Source: Solilutibacter silvestris
GTDB taxonomy: Bacteria; Pseudomonadota; Gammaproteobacteria; Xanthomonadales; Xanthomonadaceae
Assembly: GCF_002895945.1 (NCBI RefSeq)
Contig: NZ_NPZB01000002.1
Span: 310,001 to 374,000, forward strand
Length of the DNA: 64,000 nt
Reading direction: 5' to 3'
Shown: positions 1-9,137 of the stretch, one piece after another
How the letters are laid out: every line of letters starts with the position of its first letter
How positions within the stretch are numbered: the first letter of the stretch is position 1
The notes under the pieces: model-generated
Databases searched by the model: none
What the model was told of the DNA's origin: nothing
Seen by the model: the letters and a program-made list of their open reading frames with translations, nothing else
Made by a program: the position numbers and the translations under genes

Positions 1-91
1 AGGCGACCTGGTGCGCGTCGCCGAATGTGCCCCGATGTCCAAGACCAAGAACTGGCGCGTGGTCGAAATCGTCACCCGCGCGGCCGAATAA
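1..91 (+). CDS. rpsQ: 30S ribosomal protein S17, C-terminal part
   Basis: Only the last 29 codons are present; the gene starts left of the window. The visible residues DLVRVAECAPMSKTKNW are the conserved C-terminal strand of S17, a primary 16S rRNA binder of the small subunit. It stops 15 bp before the L14 start, with a GAGGAG-type ribosome binding site in the gap, so it belongs to the same ribosomal operon as the genes that follow. Confidence is limited only by the truncation. Confidence 0.9.
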   Translation, partial: GDLVRVAECAPMSKTKNWRVVEIVTRAAE

Positions 92-106
92 GAGGAGGCT
101 ACAGAC

Positions 107-475
107 ATGATCCAGATGCAGAGCCACCTCGATGTTGCGGACAATTCCGGTGCCAAGGAAGTCATGTGCATCAAGGTGCTTGGTGGTTCCAAGCGCCGTT
201 ATGCCGGCATCGGCGACATCATCAAGGTGTCGATCAAGGACGCCATTCCGCGCGGCAAGGTCAAGAAGGGCGAGGTCTACAACGCCGTGGTCGTGCGCAC
301 CCGCAAGGGCGTGCGTCGTCCCGACGGGTCGCTGATCCGCTTCGACGGCAACGCCGCCGTGTTGTTGAATAACAAGCATGAACCGATCGGCACCCGCATT
401 TTCGGGCCGGTGACGCGCGAACTGCGCTCCGAGAAGTTCATGAAGATCGTTTCGCTCGCGCCTGAAGTGCTGTGA
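107..475 (+). CDS. rplN: 50S ribosomal protein L14
   Basis: L14 binds 23S rRNA and lies at the subunit interface, contacting helix 14 of 16S rRNA. The 122-residue product starts [20 protein letters not shown], which is diagnostic, and its length matches the family (123 in E. coli). The start is preceded by GAGGAG. It is the first complete gene of the spc operon, followed after 13 bp by rplX, the standard order L14-L24-L5-S14-S8-L6-L18-S5-L30-L15-SecY. Confidence 0.97.
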   Translation: MIQMQSHLDVADNSGAKEVMCIKVLGGSKRRYAGIGDIIKVSIKDAIPRGKVKKGEVYNAVVVRTRKGVRRPDGSLIRFDGNAAVLLNNKHEPIGTRIFGPVTRELRSEKFMKIVSLAPEVL

Positions 476-488
476 GCCGGAGGACACC

Positions 489-800
489 ATGAACCGAATC
501 AAGAAAGGCGACCAGGTGATCGTGATCACCGGCAAGGACAAGGGCAAGAAGGGCGACGTGGTACGCGTCGCTGGCGAGCGCGTGTTCGTTTCGAACATCA
601 ACGTCGTCAAGCGCCACACCAAGCCGAACCCGCAGGCCGGCCAACCCGGCGGCGTGGTCGAGCGCGAAGCCTCGATCCACATTTCCAACGTGATGCTGTT
701 CAACCCGGCCAATGGCAAGGGTGAGCGCGTCGGTATCAAGGTGCTGGAGGATGGACGCAAACTGCGTGTGTTCCGCTCCGGCGATGCGATTGACGCCTGA
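489..800 (+). CDS. rplX: 50S ribosomal protein L24
   Basis: L24 is an assembly initiator protein that binds the 5' domain of 23S rRNA. The product has 103 residues (104 in E. coli) and opens with the KOW motif region, [20 protein letters not shown], typical of L24. An AGGA ribosome binding site lies just before the ATG. It ends 11 bp before rplE. In E. coli S8 represses the operon by binding near this junction; I could not confirm an equivalent S8 site by eye. Confidence 0.96.
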   Translation: MNRIKKGDQVIVITGKDKGKKGDVVRVAGERVFVSNINVVKRHTKPNPQAGQPGGVVEREASIHISNVMLFNPANGKGERVGIKVLEDGRKLRVFRSGDAIDA

Positions 801-811
801 GGTCTGATGAC

Positions 812-1354
812 ATGAACACCCGACTGGAAAAAATCTACAAGGAAGAAGTGGTGCCGGTGCTGATGAAGCGCTTTGGCTACACCAATCCGATGCAGGTCCC
901 GAAGATCCAGAAGATCACCATCAACATGGGCGTCGGCGAAGCCGCGACCAACAAGAAGGTGCTGGAAAATGCGGTGGCCGACCTGGCCAAGATCACCGGC
1001 CAACAGCCGATCATCACCAAGACGCGTGTCTCGGTGGCCTCGTTCAAGATCCGCGATGGCTGGCCGATCGGCTGCAAGGTGACCCTGCGCCGCAACAAGA
1101 TGTACGAGTTCCTCGATCGCCTGGTCAACATCTCGCTGCCGCGCGTCCGCGACTTCCGCGGCGTGTCGGGTCGCTCGTTCGATGGCCGTGGCAACTACAA
1201 CATGGGCCTGAAGGAACAGATCATCTTCCCGGAGATCGACTTCGACCAGGTTGACGCGTTGCGCGGCATGGACATCGCGATCACCACCACCGCCAAGACC
1301 AACGAAGAAGCCAAGGCTTTGCTCGAAGCCTTCCGTTTCCCGTTCCGCAACTGA
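812..1354 (+). CDS. rplE: 50S ribosomal protein L5
   Basis: L5 binds 5S rRNA and forms part of the central protuberance with L18 and L25. The 180-residue protein (179 in E. coli) carries the conserved N-terminal stretch [14 protein letters not shown] and the later block [19 protein letters not shown]. The start is set by a GAGG-like site a few bases upstream and by agreement with homologue length. rpsN follows after 9 bp. Confidence 0.97.
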   Translation: MNTRLEKIYKEEVVPVLMKRFGYTNPMQVPKIQKITINMGVGEAATNKKVLENAVADLAKITGQQPIITKTRVSVASFKIRDGWPIGCKVTLRRNKMYEFLDRLVNISLPRVRDFRGVSGRSFDGRGNYNMGLKEQIIFPEIDFDQVDALRGMDIAITTTAKTNEEAKALLEAFRFPFRN

Positions 1355-1363
1355 GGATCGAAC

Positions 1364-1669
1364 ATGGCCAAGACTTCCATGATCAACCGCGAGACCAAGC
1401 GCAAGAAGCTGGCCAAGCAATTCGCCAGCAAGCGCGAGGCACTGAAGAAGGTCATCGCAAACCCGGATGCGTCCTACGAGGACAAGATGGATGCGTCGAC
1501 CAAGCTGCAGAAGATGCCGCGCGATTCGTCCCCGGCCCGGCAGATGAGCCGTTGCGCGTTGACCGGCCGCCCGCAGGGCGTGTACAGCAAGTTCGGCCTC
1601 GGCCGCAACAAGCTGCGCGAAGCCACCATGCGTGGCGACGTCCCCGGCCTGCGCAAGGCTTCCTGGTAA
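1364..1669 (+). CDS. rpsN: 30S ribosomal protein S14 (zinc-independent form)
   Basis: S14 is a late-assembling protein of the small-subunit head. The product is 101 residues, the length of the long, zinc-free C- form, and it lacks the two CxxC pairs of the short C+ form. It contains the usual [15 protein letters not shown] and GLGRNKLRE blocks. It has an AGGA-type ribosome binding site and a 51-bp spacer to rpsH. Confidence 0.96.
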   Translation: MAKTSMINRETKRKKLAKQFASKREALKKVIANPDASYEDKMDASTKLQKMPRDSSPARQMSRCALTGRPQGVYSKFGLGRNKLREATMRGDVPGLRKASW

Positions 1670-1720
1670 TTCCGATTCATTCGCGAAAGCGGATATCGAT
1701 ACTCATAAGGTAATGACTCA

Positions 1721-2119
1721 ATGAGCATGACTGATCCTATCGCCGACATGCTGGTCCGCATCAAGAATGCGGCCGCGGTTGGCAAGCCGACGGTGAAAAT
1801 GCCGTCTTCCAAGATCAAGGTCGCGATCGCCAACGTCCTGAAGGGCGAGGGCTACATCAGCGACCTGCGCGTCACCGACCTCGGTGGCGGCAAAGCCGAG
1901 CTGGAAATCCAGCTCAAGTATTTCGAAGGCCGTCCGGTCATCGAGAAGCTCCAGCGCATCTCGCGCTCGGGCCTGCGCCAGTACCGCAGCAAGCATGCCT
2001 TGCCGAAGGTGCTGGGTGGCCTCGGCGTCGCCATCGTTTCCACCTCCAAGGGCATCATGACCGACTCGCAGGCGCGCCATCAGGGCGTCGGTGGTGAAGT
2101 CTTGTGCTTCGTGGCCTGA
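1721..2119 (+). CDS. rpsH: 30S ribosomal protein S8
   Basis: S8 binds the central domain of 16S rRNA and in E. coli is the translational repressor of this operon. The 132-residue product begins [17 protein letters not shown], so the first of two nearby ATGs is the real start; AAGG stands about ten bases upstream. The conserved tail [13 protein letters not shown] leads to GGEVLCFVA. It sits in the normal place before rplF. Confidence 0.97.
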   Translation: MSMTDPIADMLVRIKNAAAVGKPTVKMPSSKIKVAIANVLKGEGYISDLRVTDLGGGKAELEIQLKYFEGRPVIEKLQRISRSGLRQYRSKHALPKVLGGLGVAIVSTSKGIMTDSQARHQGVGGEVLCFVA

Positions 2120-2133
2120 TCGAGGAGCGCACC

Positions 2134-2661
2134 ATGTCCCGAGTCGCCAAATTGCCGATCACCCTGCCGAAGGGTGTCGAGGTCAAGACCCAGAACGGCC
2201 AGATCGAAGCCAAGGGCCCGAAGGGCACGCTCACCATCACGCAGCCGGAAGGCGTGGCGTTGACGGTGGAGAACGGCATCGCCCAGTTCGCCTCCAATGA
2301 TTCGTCGAAGGTTGCCCTCACCGGCACCATCCGCGCCATCGTGGCCAACATGGTCACCGGCGTGTCCGAAGGCTTCACCCGCAAGCTCGAGCTGGTCGGT
2401 GTCGGTTATCGCGCCGCCATGCAGGGCAAGGATCTCAGCCTGTCGCTGGGCTTCTCGCACCCGGTGCTGTTCGTGACGCCGGAAGGCATTACGATCGCTA
2501 CTCCGACCCAGACCGAAATCGTGGTCACGGGCACGGACAAGCAGCGCGTCGGTGAAGTCGCCGCCAAGATTCGCGGTTACCGTCCGCCGGAACCCTACAA
2601 GGGCAAGGGCGTGAAGTACTCCGACGAAACCATCATCCGCAAGGAAGCCAAGAAGGCGTAA
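2134..2661 (+). CDS. rplF: 50S ribosomal protein L6
   Basis: L6 lies near the factor-binding stalk base of the 50S subunit. The open frame extends 30 bases further upstream, but the start at [17 protein letters not shown] matches all homologues, follows a GAGGAG site, and leaves 14 bp after rpsH. The 175-residue protein (177 in E. coli) has the C-terminal signature region around [15 protein letters not shown]. Confidence 0.96.
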   Translation: MSRVAKLPITLPKGVEVKTQNGQIEAKGPKGTLTITQPEGVALTVENGIAQFASNDSSKVALTGTIRAIVANMVTGVSEGFTRKLELVGVGYRAAMQGKDLSLSLGFSHPVLFVTPEGITIATPTQTEIVVTGTDKQRVGEVAAKIRGYRPPEPYKGKGVKYSDETIIRKEAKKA

Positions 2662-2690
2662 GTCGTCGATCCGCTTTCTGGAGAATCATC

Positions 2691-3044
2691 ATGTTGAAGA
2701 AAATCGCTCGTCTCCGCCGCGCCAAGTCCACCCGCGCGCAAATCAAGAAGCTCGGCGTGCCGCGCCTGTCGGTGCTGCGCACCGGCCAGCACCTGTACGC
2801 GCAGCTGTTCACCTCCGACGGTTCCAGCGTCATCGCGGCTGCATCGACCACGCAGGCCGATGTCCGCGGCGACCTCAAGTCGGCCAAGAACATCGAAGCT
2901 GCTGCTCGCATCGGCAAGGTCATCGCCGAACGCGCCAAGGCTGCCGGCATCGAGAAGATCGCGTTCGACCGTTCCGGTTACCGCTACCACGGCCGCATCA
3001 AGGCCCTGGCGGATGCCGCGCGCGAAGGCGGCCTGCAGTTCTGA
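2691..3044 (+). CDS. rplR: 50S ribosomal protein L18
   Basis: L18 joins 5S rRNA to the central protuberance together with L5. The product has 117 residues, the same as in E. coli, with conserved ends (N-terminal [19 protein letters not shown]-terminal [20 protein letters not shown]). A GGAG site precedes the ATG. The following spacer to rpsE is 136 bp, far longer than the gap usual at this junction, and it holds a perfect hairpin. Confidence 0.96.
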   Translation: MLKKIARLRRAKSTRAQIKKLGVPRLSVLRTGQHLYAQLFTSDGSSVIAAASTTQADVRGDLKSAKNIEAAARIGKVIAERAKAAGIEKIAFDRSGYRYHGRIKALADAAREGGLQF

Positions 3045-3060
3045 TTTCTGGTTCCACTCG

Positions 3061-3081
3061 CCGGCGCGGAGTGCGCGCCGG
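3061..3081 (+). promoter_or_regulatory. Perfect 8-bp hairpin in the rplR-rpsE spacer
   Basis: CCGGCGCG (3061-3068) pairs fully with CGCGCCGG (3074-3081) across a five-base GAGTG loop. There is no T-run after it, so it is not a standard intrinsic terminator. It stands 16 bases after the rplR stop and about 100 bases before rpsE. It may set the expression ratio of the two halves of the operon or be an RNA processing site; this is inference. Confidence 0.5.
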
Positions 3082-3180
3082 GCAGGGCTTCCGATTGCGG
3101 AGACCTTGAAACGCCCGATCTATCCCACAACTCCAAGCGGCCCAAGGCCGTACATCACCTAATCACACAGGAACAGACAC

Positions 3181-3741
3181 ATGGCCAATGAACCACGCGA
3201 ACAGCGCGAGCCCCGTCGCGATCGCAACGATCGCGGACCCCGCGAGGACTACGATGACGGCATGATCGAAAAGCTGGTCGCGGTCAACCGCGTCAGCAAG
3301 ACGGTCAAGGGCGGTCGCCAATTCACCTTCACCGCGCTCACCGTTGTCGGTGATGGCGCCGGCAAGGTCGGCTTCGGTTACGGCAAGGCGCGCGAAGTGC
3401 CGGTTGCCATCCAGAAGTCGATGGAGCAGGCCCGCAAGACCATGAAGCCCGTCGATCTCAACAATGGCACCTTGTGGCACGAAGTGAAGGCCGGTCACGG
3501 CGCGGCACGCGTGTTCATGAAGCCGGCGTCCGAAGGTACCGGCGTGATCGCCGGTGGCGCGATGCGCGCCGTGCTGGAAGCGGTCGGCGTCAAGAACGTG
3601 CTGGCCAAGGCCGTCGGTTCGCGCAATCCCATCAACCTGGTGCGCGCCACCTTGCGTGGTCTGTCGCAGATGCATTCGCCGTCCAACATCGCCGCCAAGC
3701 GTGGCAAGTCGGTCGAGGAGGTCTTCCATGTCAACCGCTAA
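3181..3741 (+). CDS. rpsE: 30S ribosomal protein S5
   Basis: S5 acts in decoding fidelity and mRNA helicase activity at the mRNA entry site. The 186-residue protein is about 20 residues longer than E. coli S5 because of a highly charged N-terminal extension (residues 1-27, rich in Arg, Asp and Glu). The core then starts at [23 protein letters not shown] stands upstream of the ATG. Its end overlaps the rpmD start by 14 bp, which suggests coupled translation. Confidence 0.96.
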   Translation: MANEPREQREPRRDRNDRGPREDYDDGMIEKLVAVNRVSKTVKGGRQFTFTALTVVGDGAGKVGFGYGKAREVPVAIQKSMEQARKTMKPVDLNNGTLWHEVKAGHGAARVFMKPASEGTGVIAGGAMRAVLEAVGVKNVLAKAVGSRNPINLVRATLRGLSQMHSPSNIAAKRGKSVEEVFHVNR

Positions 3742-3925
3742 GTCGAACAACGGCACCGTTAAGGTGCGGCTGGTGAAGGGTCTGCGCGGGACGCAGGCGA
3801 AGCACCGCCTCTCCGTGCGTGCGCTGGGCCTGAACAAGCTCAATGACATGCGTGAACTGAAGGACAGCCCGCAGGTCCGTGGCCTGATCAACAAGGTCTA
3901 TTACCTGGTCCGGGTCGAGGAGTAA
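3728..3925 (+). CDS. rpmD: 50S ribosomal protein L30
   Basis: L30 is a small 23S rRNA binding protein. The 65-residue product contains [17 protein letters not shown] and ends [10 protein letters not shown], as expected for L30 (59 residues in E. coli, slightly longer here at the N-terminus). The ATG lies inside the end of rpsE, behind a GGAGG site (3717-3721), so the frame runs 14 bp into its neighbour. rplO follows after 4 bp. Confidence 0.95.
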   Translation: MSTAKSNNGTVKVRLVKGLRGTQAKHRLSVRALGLNKLNDMRELKDSPQVRGLINKVYYLVRVEE

Positions 3926-3929
3926 TCAA

Positions 3930-4367
3930 ATGAAACTCAATGACATCAAGCGCGCCGACGGCGCCCGCACCGCGCCGAAGCGCGTCGGTCGCGGCATCGG
4001 TTCCGGCCTGGGCAAGACCTGCGGTCGTGGCCACAAGGGCTCGTTCGCGCGCTCCGGCAAGGGCAAGATCAAGGCTGGTTTCGAAGGCGGCCAGATGCCG
4101 ATGCAGATGCGTCTGCCGAAGGTCGGCTTCCGCTCGAAGCTGTCCAAGGACACCGCCGAAGTGATGCTGTACCAGCTCGAGACGCTGGACGCAGGCACGA
4201 TCGATTTCGCCGCGCTGCGCGCTGCCGGCCTGGTGCCGAGCACCGCCAAGCAGGCGAAGCTGGTCAAGAAGGGCGAAGTCTCCAAGGCTTTCGTGCTGAA
4301 GGGCATCGCTGCAACCGCTGGCGCCAAGGCGGTTGTCGAAGCCGCTGGCGGCAAGTTCGAGGAGTAA
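3930..4367 (+). CDS. rplO: 50S ribosomal protein L15
   Basis: L15 is a late assembly protein of the large subunit. The 145-residue product (144 in E. coli) starts [14 protein letters not shown] and has the glycine-rich rRNA-binding loop [20 protein letters not shown] near residues 15-35. A GAGGAG site is just upstream, inside the end of rpmD. secY starts 7 bp after its stop. Confidence 0.97.
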   Translation: MKLNDIKRADGARTAPKRVGRGIGSGLGKTCGRGHKGSFARSGKGKIKAGFEGGQMPMQMRLPKVGFRSKLSKDTAEVMLYQLETLDAGTIDFAALRAAGLVPSTAKQAKLVKKGEVSKAFVLKGIAATAGAKAVVEAAGGKFEE

Positions 4368-4374
4368 TCCCCGC

Positions 4375-5727
4375 ATGTCGCGACCCGGCAACGCGGTAGC
4401 AGGTCTTGGTGGCGGGCTCGGTCAATTCACCGAGCTCCGCCAGCGCCTGCTGTTCGTCATTGGTGCGTTGATCGTCTACCGCATCGGCTGCTACATCCCG
4501 GTGCCTGGCGTGAACCCGCAGGCGATGGTCCAGTTGATGGATGCCCAGAAGGGCACCATCGTCGACATGTTCAACATGTTCTCGGGCGGTGCGCTGCAGC
4601 GTTTCAGCGTGCTGGCATTGAACGTGATGCCCTACATCTCGGCGTCGATCATCGTGCAGCTGTGCACGCAGATCTTCCCGAGCCTGAAGGCGATCCAGAA
4701 GGAAGGCGAGTCGGGCCGTCGCAAGATCAACCAGTGGTCGCGCATCGGCGCCTTGCCGCTCGCGGTGTTCCAGGCGTTCGGCATCGCCACGGCGCTGCAG
4801 GCGTCGGGCGCGCAGAACGGCATCCACGTGGTCTACAACCCGGGTCCGGCCTTCGTCCTGACTGCCGTCATCGCGCTGACCTCCGGCACCATGTTCCTGA
4901 TGTGGCTGGGTGAGCAGATGACCGAACGCGGCGTCGGCAACGGCGTGTCGCTGATCATCTTCGCGGGCATCGTCGCCGGTTTGCCGGGAGCGGTGATCAA
5001 CACCTTCACCTCGCTGCGCAATGGCGACATCAACCTGGTCCAGCTGATCCTGATCGCGGCGCTGGTGGTTGGCTTCACCTACCTGGTGGTGTTCGTCGAA
5101 AGCGGACAACGCCGGATCACCGTGAACTACGCGCGACGCCAGGGTGGTCGCAACGCGTACATGAACCAGTCGTCGTTCCTACCGCTGAAGCTCAACATGG
5201 CCGGCGTGATCCCGCCGATCTTCGCCAGCTCGATCATCATGTTCCCGGCGACGGCTGCACAATGGTTCGGCAGCAACGGTTCGGCCACCACGCAATGGCT
5301 GCAGCGCGTCGGCCAGGCGTTGTCCCCGGGCCAGCCGCTGCACATGATCATCTTCGCGGCGATGATCATTGGTTTTGCATTCTTTTATACGGCGCTGGTG
5401 TTCAATTCGCAGGAGACGGCCGACAACCTCAAGAAGTCGGGCGCGCTGATTCCGGGCATCCGTCCGGGTCGTGCCACCGCGGAATACGTGGATGGCGTGC
5501 TGACGCGACTGACGCTGGCCGGTGCGATCTACCTCGCGGTGGTCTGCCTGTTGCCGGAAATCATGCGCACCAAGCTGGGCACCTCGTTCTACTTCGGCGG
5601 CACCTCGCTGCTGATCGTGGTGGTGGTGGTGATGGACTTCATCGCGCAGATCCAGGCGCACCTGATGTCGCACCAGTACGGCAGCTTGCTCAAGAAGGCA
5701 AATTTGAAAGGTCGCGGCACGCGCTGA
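4375..5727 (+). CDS. secY: Protein translocase channel subunit SecY
   Basis: SecY forms the pore of the SecYEG channel for export and membrane insertion of proteins. The 450-residue product (443 in E. coli) shows about ten hydrophobic segments and the family blocks [12 protein letters not shown] near residue 35 and [14 protein letters not shown] [16 protein letters not shown] around residue 185. The open frame reaches upstream into rplO; the ATG giving [15 protein letters not shown] follows a GAGGA site and matches homologues. It ends the spc operon; the gene that often follows (rpmJ, L36) is absent. Confidence 0.97.
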   Translation: MSRPGNAVAGLGGGLGQFTELRQRLLFVIGALIVYRIGCYIPVPGVNPQAMVQLMDAQKGTIVDMFNMFSGGALQRFSVLALNVMPYISASIIVQLCTQIFPSLKAIQKEGESGRRKINQWSRIGALPLAVFQAFGIATALQASGAQNGIHVVYNPGPAFVLTAVIALTSGTMFLMWLGEQMTERGVGNGVSLIIFAGIVAGLPGAVINTFTSLRNGDINLVQLILIAALVVGFTYLVVFVESGQRRITVNYARRQGGRNAYMNQSSFLPLKLNMAGVIPPIFASSIIMFPATAAQWFGSNGSATTQWLQRVGQALSPGQPLHMIIFAAMIIGFAFFYTALVFNSQETADNLKKSGALIPGIRPGRATAEYVDGVLTRLTLAGAIYLAVVCLLPEIMRTKLGTSFYFGGTSLLIVVVVVMDFIAQIQAHLMSHQYGSLLKKANLKGRGTR

Positions 5728-5738
5728 TCGCGTTGTTG

Positions 5739-5747
5739 TGGCATAAT
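5739..5747 (+). promoter_or_regulatory. Extended -10 promoter-like element after secY
   Basis: TG-G-CATAAT forms an extended -10 box (TG at 5739-5740, CATAAT at 5742-5747). A good -35 hexamer is not seen, as is common for extended -10 promoters. The predicted start point, about seven bases after the box, falls at the first base pairs of the hairpin array that begins at 5752. It could drive a separate RNA or the alpha operon. Confidence 0.4.
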
Positions 5748-5751
5748 GCCG

Positions 5752-5973
5752 GGCTTGGTCGACAAGACCGAGCCTGCGGCCTTCGGGTCGCGAAAGTCAT
5801 ACCGCCGGGCGGGACATTGCGCTCCCACCGGCACGTTGGGCGACTCGTGGGCCTTCCCGCACACGAGTGGATCTGCGGAATGTGCGCGCCAGAGTAGCGC
5901 GCGCCGCATCGGGGCAACCCGGTGGCTGGCCGCAGGACCGTTCGCCGGAGCATGGGCACACTCCCCATGCCGG
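5752..5973 (+). ncRNA. Candidate structured RNA or long leader upstream of rpsM
   Basis: The spacer between secY and rpsM is filled by hairpins read directly from the sequence. P1 (5752-5774) is a 9-bp stem with one G-U. P2 (5776-5791) has a 6-bp stem with a TTCG tetraloop. P3 (5804-5832) has stems GCCGG/CCGGC and GGGA/TCCC. P4 (5843-5868) is ACTCGTG/CACGAGT. P5 (5874-5908) is nested GC-rich helices. P6 (5910-5921) is CGGG-GCAA-CCCG with a GNRA loop. P7 (5945-5973) has GCATGGG/CCCATGC within CCG/CGG. I see no signature of RNase P RNA, tmRNA, 6S or 4.5S RNA. No T-run follows P7. It may be a stand-alone RNA or a regulatory leader for S4-type control of the alpha operon. Confidence 0.5.
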
Positions 5974-6014
5974 AGCTGTCAGGGCATCGATGGCTTCCAT
6001 GAATTGCGGGAAGT

Positions 6015-6023
6015 TGCTATACT
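6015..6023 (+). promoter_or_regulatory. Extended -10 promoter for the rpsM (alpha) operon
   Basis: TG-C-TATACT is a strong extended -10 element (TG 6015-6016, TATACT 6018-6023). It would start transcription near 6030, about 55 bases before the rpsM ATG and after the hairpin array. Its -35 region is weak (TTCCAT at 5995-6000, 17-bp spacing). The alpha operon may therefore be read both from here and from upstream. Confidence 0.5.
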
Positions 6024-6083
6024 TTCATGTTCCCCGGCCCGGATTCACTGAATCGGGCCCATCAACAGTCGGAGAGCCGCCAC

Positions 6084-6440
6084 ATGGCGCGTATTGCGGG
6101 TGTCAACCTGCCTGCCCAGAAACACGTCTGGGTTGGGTTGCAGAGCATCTACGGCATCGGCCGTACCCGGTCCAAGCAGGTCTGCGATGCAGCCAGCGTG
6201 GCCCGTACCACCAAGATCCGCGATTTGGCGGAACCGGAAGTCGAACGCCTGCGTTCGGAGATCGGCAAGTTCATCGTCGAAGGCGACCTGCGCCGTGAAG
6301 TCGGCATGGCGATCAAGCGTCTGATGGATCTGGGCAGCTATCGCGGCCTGCGTCATCGTCGTGGCCTGCCGCTGCGCGGCCAGCGCACCCGGACCAATGC
6401 ACGCACCCGCAAGGGTCCGCGCAAGGCCATCAAGAAGTAA
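6084..6440 (+). CDS. rpsM: 30S ribosomal protein S13
   Basis: S13 lies in the small-subunit head and contacts the P-site tRNA and the 50S subunit. The 118-residue product equals the E. coli length. It starts [20 protein letters not shown] and ends in the conserved basic tail [20 protein letters not shown]. The upstream-open frame is not used: GGAGAG stands before this ATG. It is the first gene of the alpha operon (rpsM-rpsK-rpsD-rpoA-rplQ). Confidence 0.97.
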   Translation: MARIAGVNLPAQKHVWVGLQSIYGIGRTRSKQVCDAASVARTTKIRDLAEPEVERLRSEIGKFIVEGDLRREVGMAIKRLMDLGSYRGLRHRRGLPLRGQRTRTNARTRKGPRKAIKK

Positions 6441-6452
6441 GGAATCCAGACC

Positions 6453-6848
6453 ATGGCCAAGCCGGCAGCTGCCACCAAGACCAAGAAGAAGATCAAGCGC
6501 GTCGTCACCGACGGCATCGCGCATGTCCACGCTTCGTTCAACAACACCATCATCACCATCACCGACCGCCAGGGCAATGCGCTGAGCTGGGCGACTTCGG
6601 GCGGCGCGGGTTTCCGTGGCTCGCGCAAGTCCACCCCGTTCGCCGCGCAGGTCGCCGCCGAGAAGGCTGGCAAGGCCGCGCTCGACTACGGCGTGAAGGC
6701 GTTGGAAGTCCGTATCAAGGGCCCGGGTCCGGGCCGTGAATCCGCCGTCCGTTCGTTGAACAACGTCGGATACAAGATCTTGAACATCACCGACGTGACG
6801 CCGATCCCGCACAACGGTTGCCGTCCGCCCAAAAAGCGTCGCGTCTGA
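6453..6848 (+). CDS. rpsK: 30S ribosomal protein S11
   Basis: S11 forms part of the platform of the 30S subunit near the E site. The 131-residue product (129 in E. coli) holds [19 protein letters not shown] and ends [17 protein letters not shown], both diagnostic. The first 15 residues are Lys- and Ala-rich. It lies 12 bp after rpsM and 14 bp before rpsD. Confidence 0.97.
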   Translation: MAKPAAATKTKKKIKRVVTDGIAHVHASFNNTIITITDRQGNALSWATSGGAGFRGSRKSTPFAAQVAAEKAGKAALDYGVKALEVRIKGPGPGRESAVRSLNNVGYKILNITDVTPIPHNGCRPPKKRRV

Positions 6849-6862
6849 GGAGCTGAGAAGAC

Positions 6863-7492
6863 ATGGCTCGTTATATTGGTCCCACCTGTAAGCTCGCGCG
6901 CCGCGAAGGCGCCGATCTGTCCCTCAAGAGCCCGGCGCGTGCGCTGGATTCCAAGTGCAAGCTGGAGCAGAAGCCCGGCCAGCATGGCGCCACCGCGCGC
7001 AAGGGCAAGCTCTCCGATTACGCCACCCAGCTGCGCGAGAAGCAGAAGGTCAAGCGCATCTACGGTCTGCTGGAACGCCAGTTCCGCAACTACTACAAGA
7101 AGGCCTCGAACAAGAAGGGCAACACGGGTGAAAACCTGCTGCAGCTTCTCGAGACCCGCCTCGACAACGTGGTGTTCCGCATGGGCTTCGCGGTGACGCG
7201 CGCCTCTGCCCGCCAGTTGGTTTCGCACCGCGGCGTGCTGGTCAACGGCAAGTACGTGAACCTGCCGTCGTACCAGGTCAAGGCCGGCGACGCCATCGCG
7301 CTGTCGGAACGTGCCCAGAAGCAGCTGCGCGTGCAGGAGGCCCTGACGCTGTCGCAGCAGATGGACCTGTCGCCGTCGTGGGTTGATGTCGATGCCGGAA
7401 AGTTCTCGGGCGTGTTCAAGGCGGTGCCGGATCGCGGCGACCTGCCTGCCGACATCAACGAGGCGCTGATCGTCGAGTTGTACTCGAAGTAA
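6863..7492 (+). CDS. rpsD: 30S ribosomal protein S4
   Basis: S4 is a primary 16S rRNA binder that nucleates 30S assembly and, in E. coli, represses the alpha operon by binding a leader pseudoknot. The 209-residue product (206 in E. coli) starts [19 protein letters not shown] and has the S4 RNA-binding domain around residues 98-160 ([20 protein letters not shown], then [10 protein letters not shown]). The spacing before rpoA holds an 8-bp hairpin. Confidence 0.97.
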   Translation: MARYIGPTCKLARREGADLSLKSPARALDSKCKLEQKPGQHGATARKGKLSDYATQLREKQKVKRIYGLLERQFRNYYKKASNKKGNTGENLLQLLETRLDNVVFRMGFAVTRASARQLVSHRGVLVNGKYVNLPSYQVKAGDAIALSERAQKQLRVQEALTLSQQMDLSPSWVDVDAGKFSGVFKAVPDRGDLPADINEALIVELYSK

Positions 7493-7507
7493 TTCCCTTT
7501 GCAATAC

Positions 7508-7532
7508 GCATCCGGCGTCATGAACCGGATGC
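7508..7532 (+). promoter_or_regulatory. Hairpin in the rpsD-rpoA spacer
   Basis: GCATCCGG (7508-7515) pairs perfectly with CCGGATGC (7525-7532) around a nine-base loop, 16 bases before the rpoA start. Its 3' arm ends just before the AGGAG site, so it might affect translation of the alpha subunit. There is no T-run, so it is not an intrinsic terminator. Confidence 0.4.
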
Positions 7533-7548
7533 ACAGGAGACGCCATAC

Positions 7549-8547
7549 ATGACGGTTACCGCCAATCAAGTGCTGCGTCCGCGCGCCCCGCAAATCGAGC
7601 GCATCACTGACCTTCGTGCGAAGGTCGTGATCGAGCCGCTGGAGCGCGGCTACGGACATACCCTCGGCAATGCCCTGCGTCGCGTGCTGCTGTCTTCGAT
7701 CCCCGGCTTTGCCGTGACCGAAGTGAGCATCGACGGGGTGGTGCACGAGTACAGCACCATCGAAGGCCTGCAGGAAGACGTGCTTGAGGTGTTGTTGAAC
7801 CTCAAGGACGTGGCACTGCGCATGCACAGCGGCGACAGCACCACGCTGTCCTTGCAGAAGCAGGGCCCGACCGTGGTCACCGCGGCCGACATCAAGGTCG
7901 ACCATAACGTCGAGGTGCTGAACCCCGACCACGTGATCTGCACCCTGACCAAGGACGCCGCGATCAACATGCAGCTCAAGATCGAGCGTGGGTTCGGCTA
8001 CCAGCCGGCCGCCGCCCGTCGCCGCCCGGACGAGGAAACCTCGACCATCGGCCGCCTGATGCTGGATGCCTCGTTCTCGCCGGTGCGCAAGGTCGCCTAC
8101 GCGGTGGAAGCCGCGCGCGTCGAACAGCGCACCAACCTCGACAAGCTGGTGTTGGATATCGAAACCAACGGCACCATCGATGCCGAGGAAGCGGTGCGCA
8201 CGGCAGCCAACATCCTGACCGACCAGCTGTCGGTGTTCGGCGATTTCACGCCGAAGCACGCCAGCGCCGCGCAGAAGACCCCGAACGGCGTCGATCCGCT
8301 GCTGATGCGTCCGATCGACGACCTCGAGCTGACCGTGCGTTCGGCCAACTGCCTGAAGGCCGAGAGCATCTACTACATCGGTGATCTGATCCAGAAGACC
8401 GAAGTCGAGCTGCTCAAGACCCCGAACCTCGGCAAGAAGTCGTTGACCGAGATCAAGGACGTGCTCGCGCAGCGCGGTCTTGCCCTCGGCATGAAGGTCG
8501 ACCATTGGCCGCCGGCCGGTGTCGCCGCCCACGGCATGTTGGGCTAA
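7549..8547 (+). CDS. rpoA: DNA-directed RNA polymerase subunit alpha
   Basis: The alpha subunit dimerises to start RNA polymerase assembly and its C-terminal domain contacts UP elements and activators. The 332-residue product (329 in E. coli) has the N-terminal domain with [20 protein letters not shown] near residue 30. A linker follows, then the C-terminal domain from about residue 250, with [19 protein letters not shown] and [16 protein letters not shown] (helix-hairpin-helix). AGGAG precedes the ATG. It is the fourth gene of the alpha operon. Confidence 0.98.
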   Translation: MTVTANQVLRPRAPQIERITDLRAKVVIEPLERGYGHTLGNALRRVLLSSIPGFAVTEVSIDGVVHEYSTIEGLQEDVLEVLLNLKDVALRMHSGDSTTLSLQKQGPTVVTAADIKVDHNVEVLNPDHVICTLTKDAAINMQLKIERGFGYQPAAARRRPDEETSTIGRLMLDASFSPVRKVAYAVEAARVEQRTNLDKLVLDIETNGTIDAEEAVRTAANILTDQLSVFGDFTPKHASAAQKTPNGVDPLLMRPIDDLELTVRSANCLKAESIYYIGDLIQKTEVELLKTPNLGKKSLTEIKDVLAQRGLALGMKVDHWPPAGVAAHGMLG

Positions 8548-8555
8548 GCAATCAA

Positions 8556-8587
8556 CAGGCGATCCGGTGGCAACGCCGGATCGCCTG
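8556..8587 (+). promoter_or_regulatory. Strong 12-bp hairpin between rpoA and rplQ
   Basis: The 12 bases at 8556-8567 are the exact reverse complement of 8576-8587, with an 8-base loop. It begins nine bases after the rpoA stop. The bases after it are not a T-run, so it is a weak terminator at best. It may stabilise the rpoA mRNA end or reduce read-through into rplQ, whose start is another 150 bases away. Confidence 0.55.
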
Positions 8588-8736
8588 AGTTGTTTCACGT
8601 AGTACCCGCCGACGGGTCCAACCCGCGGCAATGACCGGCAAGGGACGCCGGCACCGGACCAACCGCAGTCCATGCAACAACGCCAGGATGGCGACAGCGA
8701 ACTACACAGTCACGACATTCATCAGGAATCCAGACC

Positions 8737-9108
8737 ATGCGTCACCAGAAAGCCGGCCGCAAGTTCAGCCGCACCAGCGCTCATCGTGAATCGATGTTCA
8801 AGAACATGGCCTCGTCGCTGATCAAGCACGAGCTCATCAAGACCACCCTGCCCAAGGCCAAGGAACTGCGTCGCGTCGCCGAGCCGCTGATCACGCTGGC
8901 CAAGGTCGATGGCGTCGCCAATCGCCGTCTCGCGTTCGCGCGCCTGCGCGACAAGGAAGCGGTCGGCACATTGTTCACCGTGCTGGGCCCGCGTTATGCG
9001 ACGCGTCCGGGTGGTTACATCCGTATCCTCAAGTGCGGTTTCCGCGCTGGCGACAACGCGCCGATGGCCTATGTCGAACTGGTGGATCGCCCGGTCGACC
9101 TCGGTTAA
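8737..9108 (+). CDS. rplQ: 50S ribosomal protein L17
   Basis: L17 lines the rim of the peptide exit tunnel. The 123-residue product (127 in E. coli) starts [20 protein letters not shown] and contains [18 protein letters not shown], diagnostic for L17. It ends the alpha operon and is followed within 30 bases by an intrinsic terminator. Unlike E. coli, there is a 189-bp spacer from rpoA. Confidence 0.97.
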   Translation: MRHQKAGRKFSRTSAHRESMFKNMASSLIKHELIKTTLPKAKELRRVAEPLITLAKVDGVANRRLAFARLRDKEAVGTLFTVLGPRYATRPGGYIRILKCGFRAGDNAPMAYVELVDRPVDLG

Positions 9109-9137
9109 GCGTTTCACCTGCAACGAAAATGAATAGG

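Noticed and set aside
5752..5973. The hairpin array as a CRISPR or REP repeat cluster.
   Set aside because: The stems differ from each other in sequence and spacing, so there is no repeat unit.
5746..6051. A 101-codon frame in the secY-rpsM spacer, examined as a small protein or the missing rpmJ gene.
   Set aside because: It has no L36 motif and no homology pattern, and the region is dominated by RNA stems instead.
8556..8587. The rpoA-rplQ hairpin as an intrinsic terminator.
   Set aside because: No T-run follows, and rplQ belongs to the same operon; kept only as a hairpin of unknown role.
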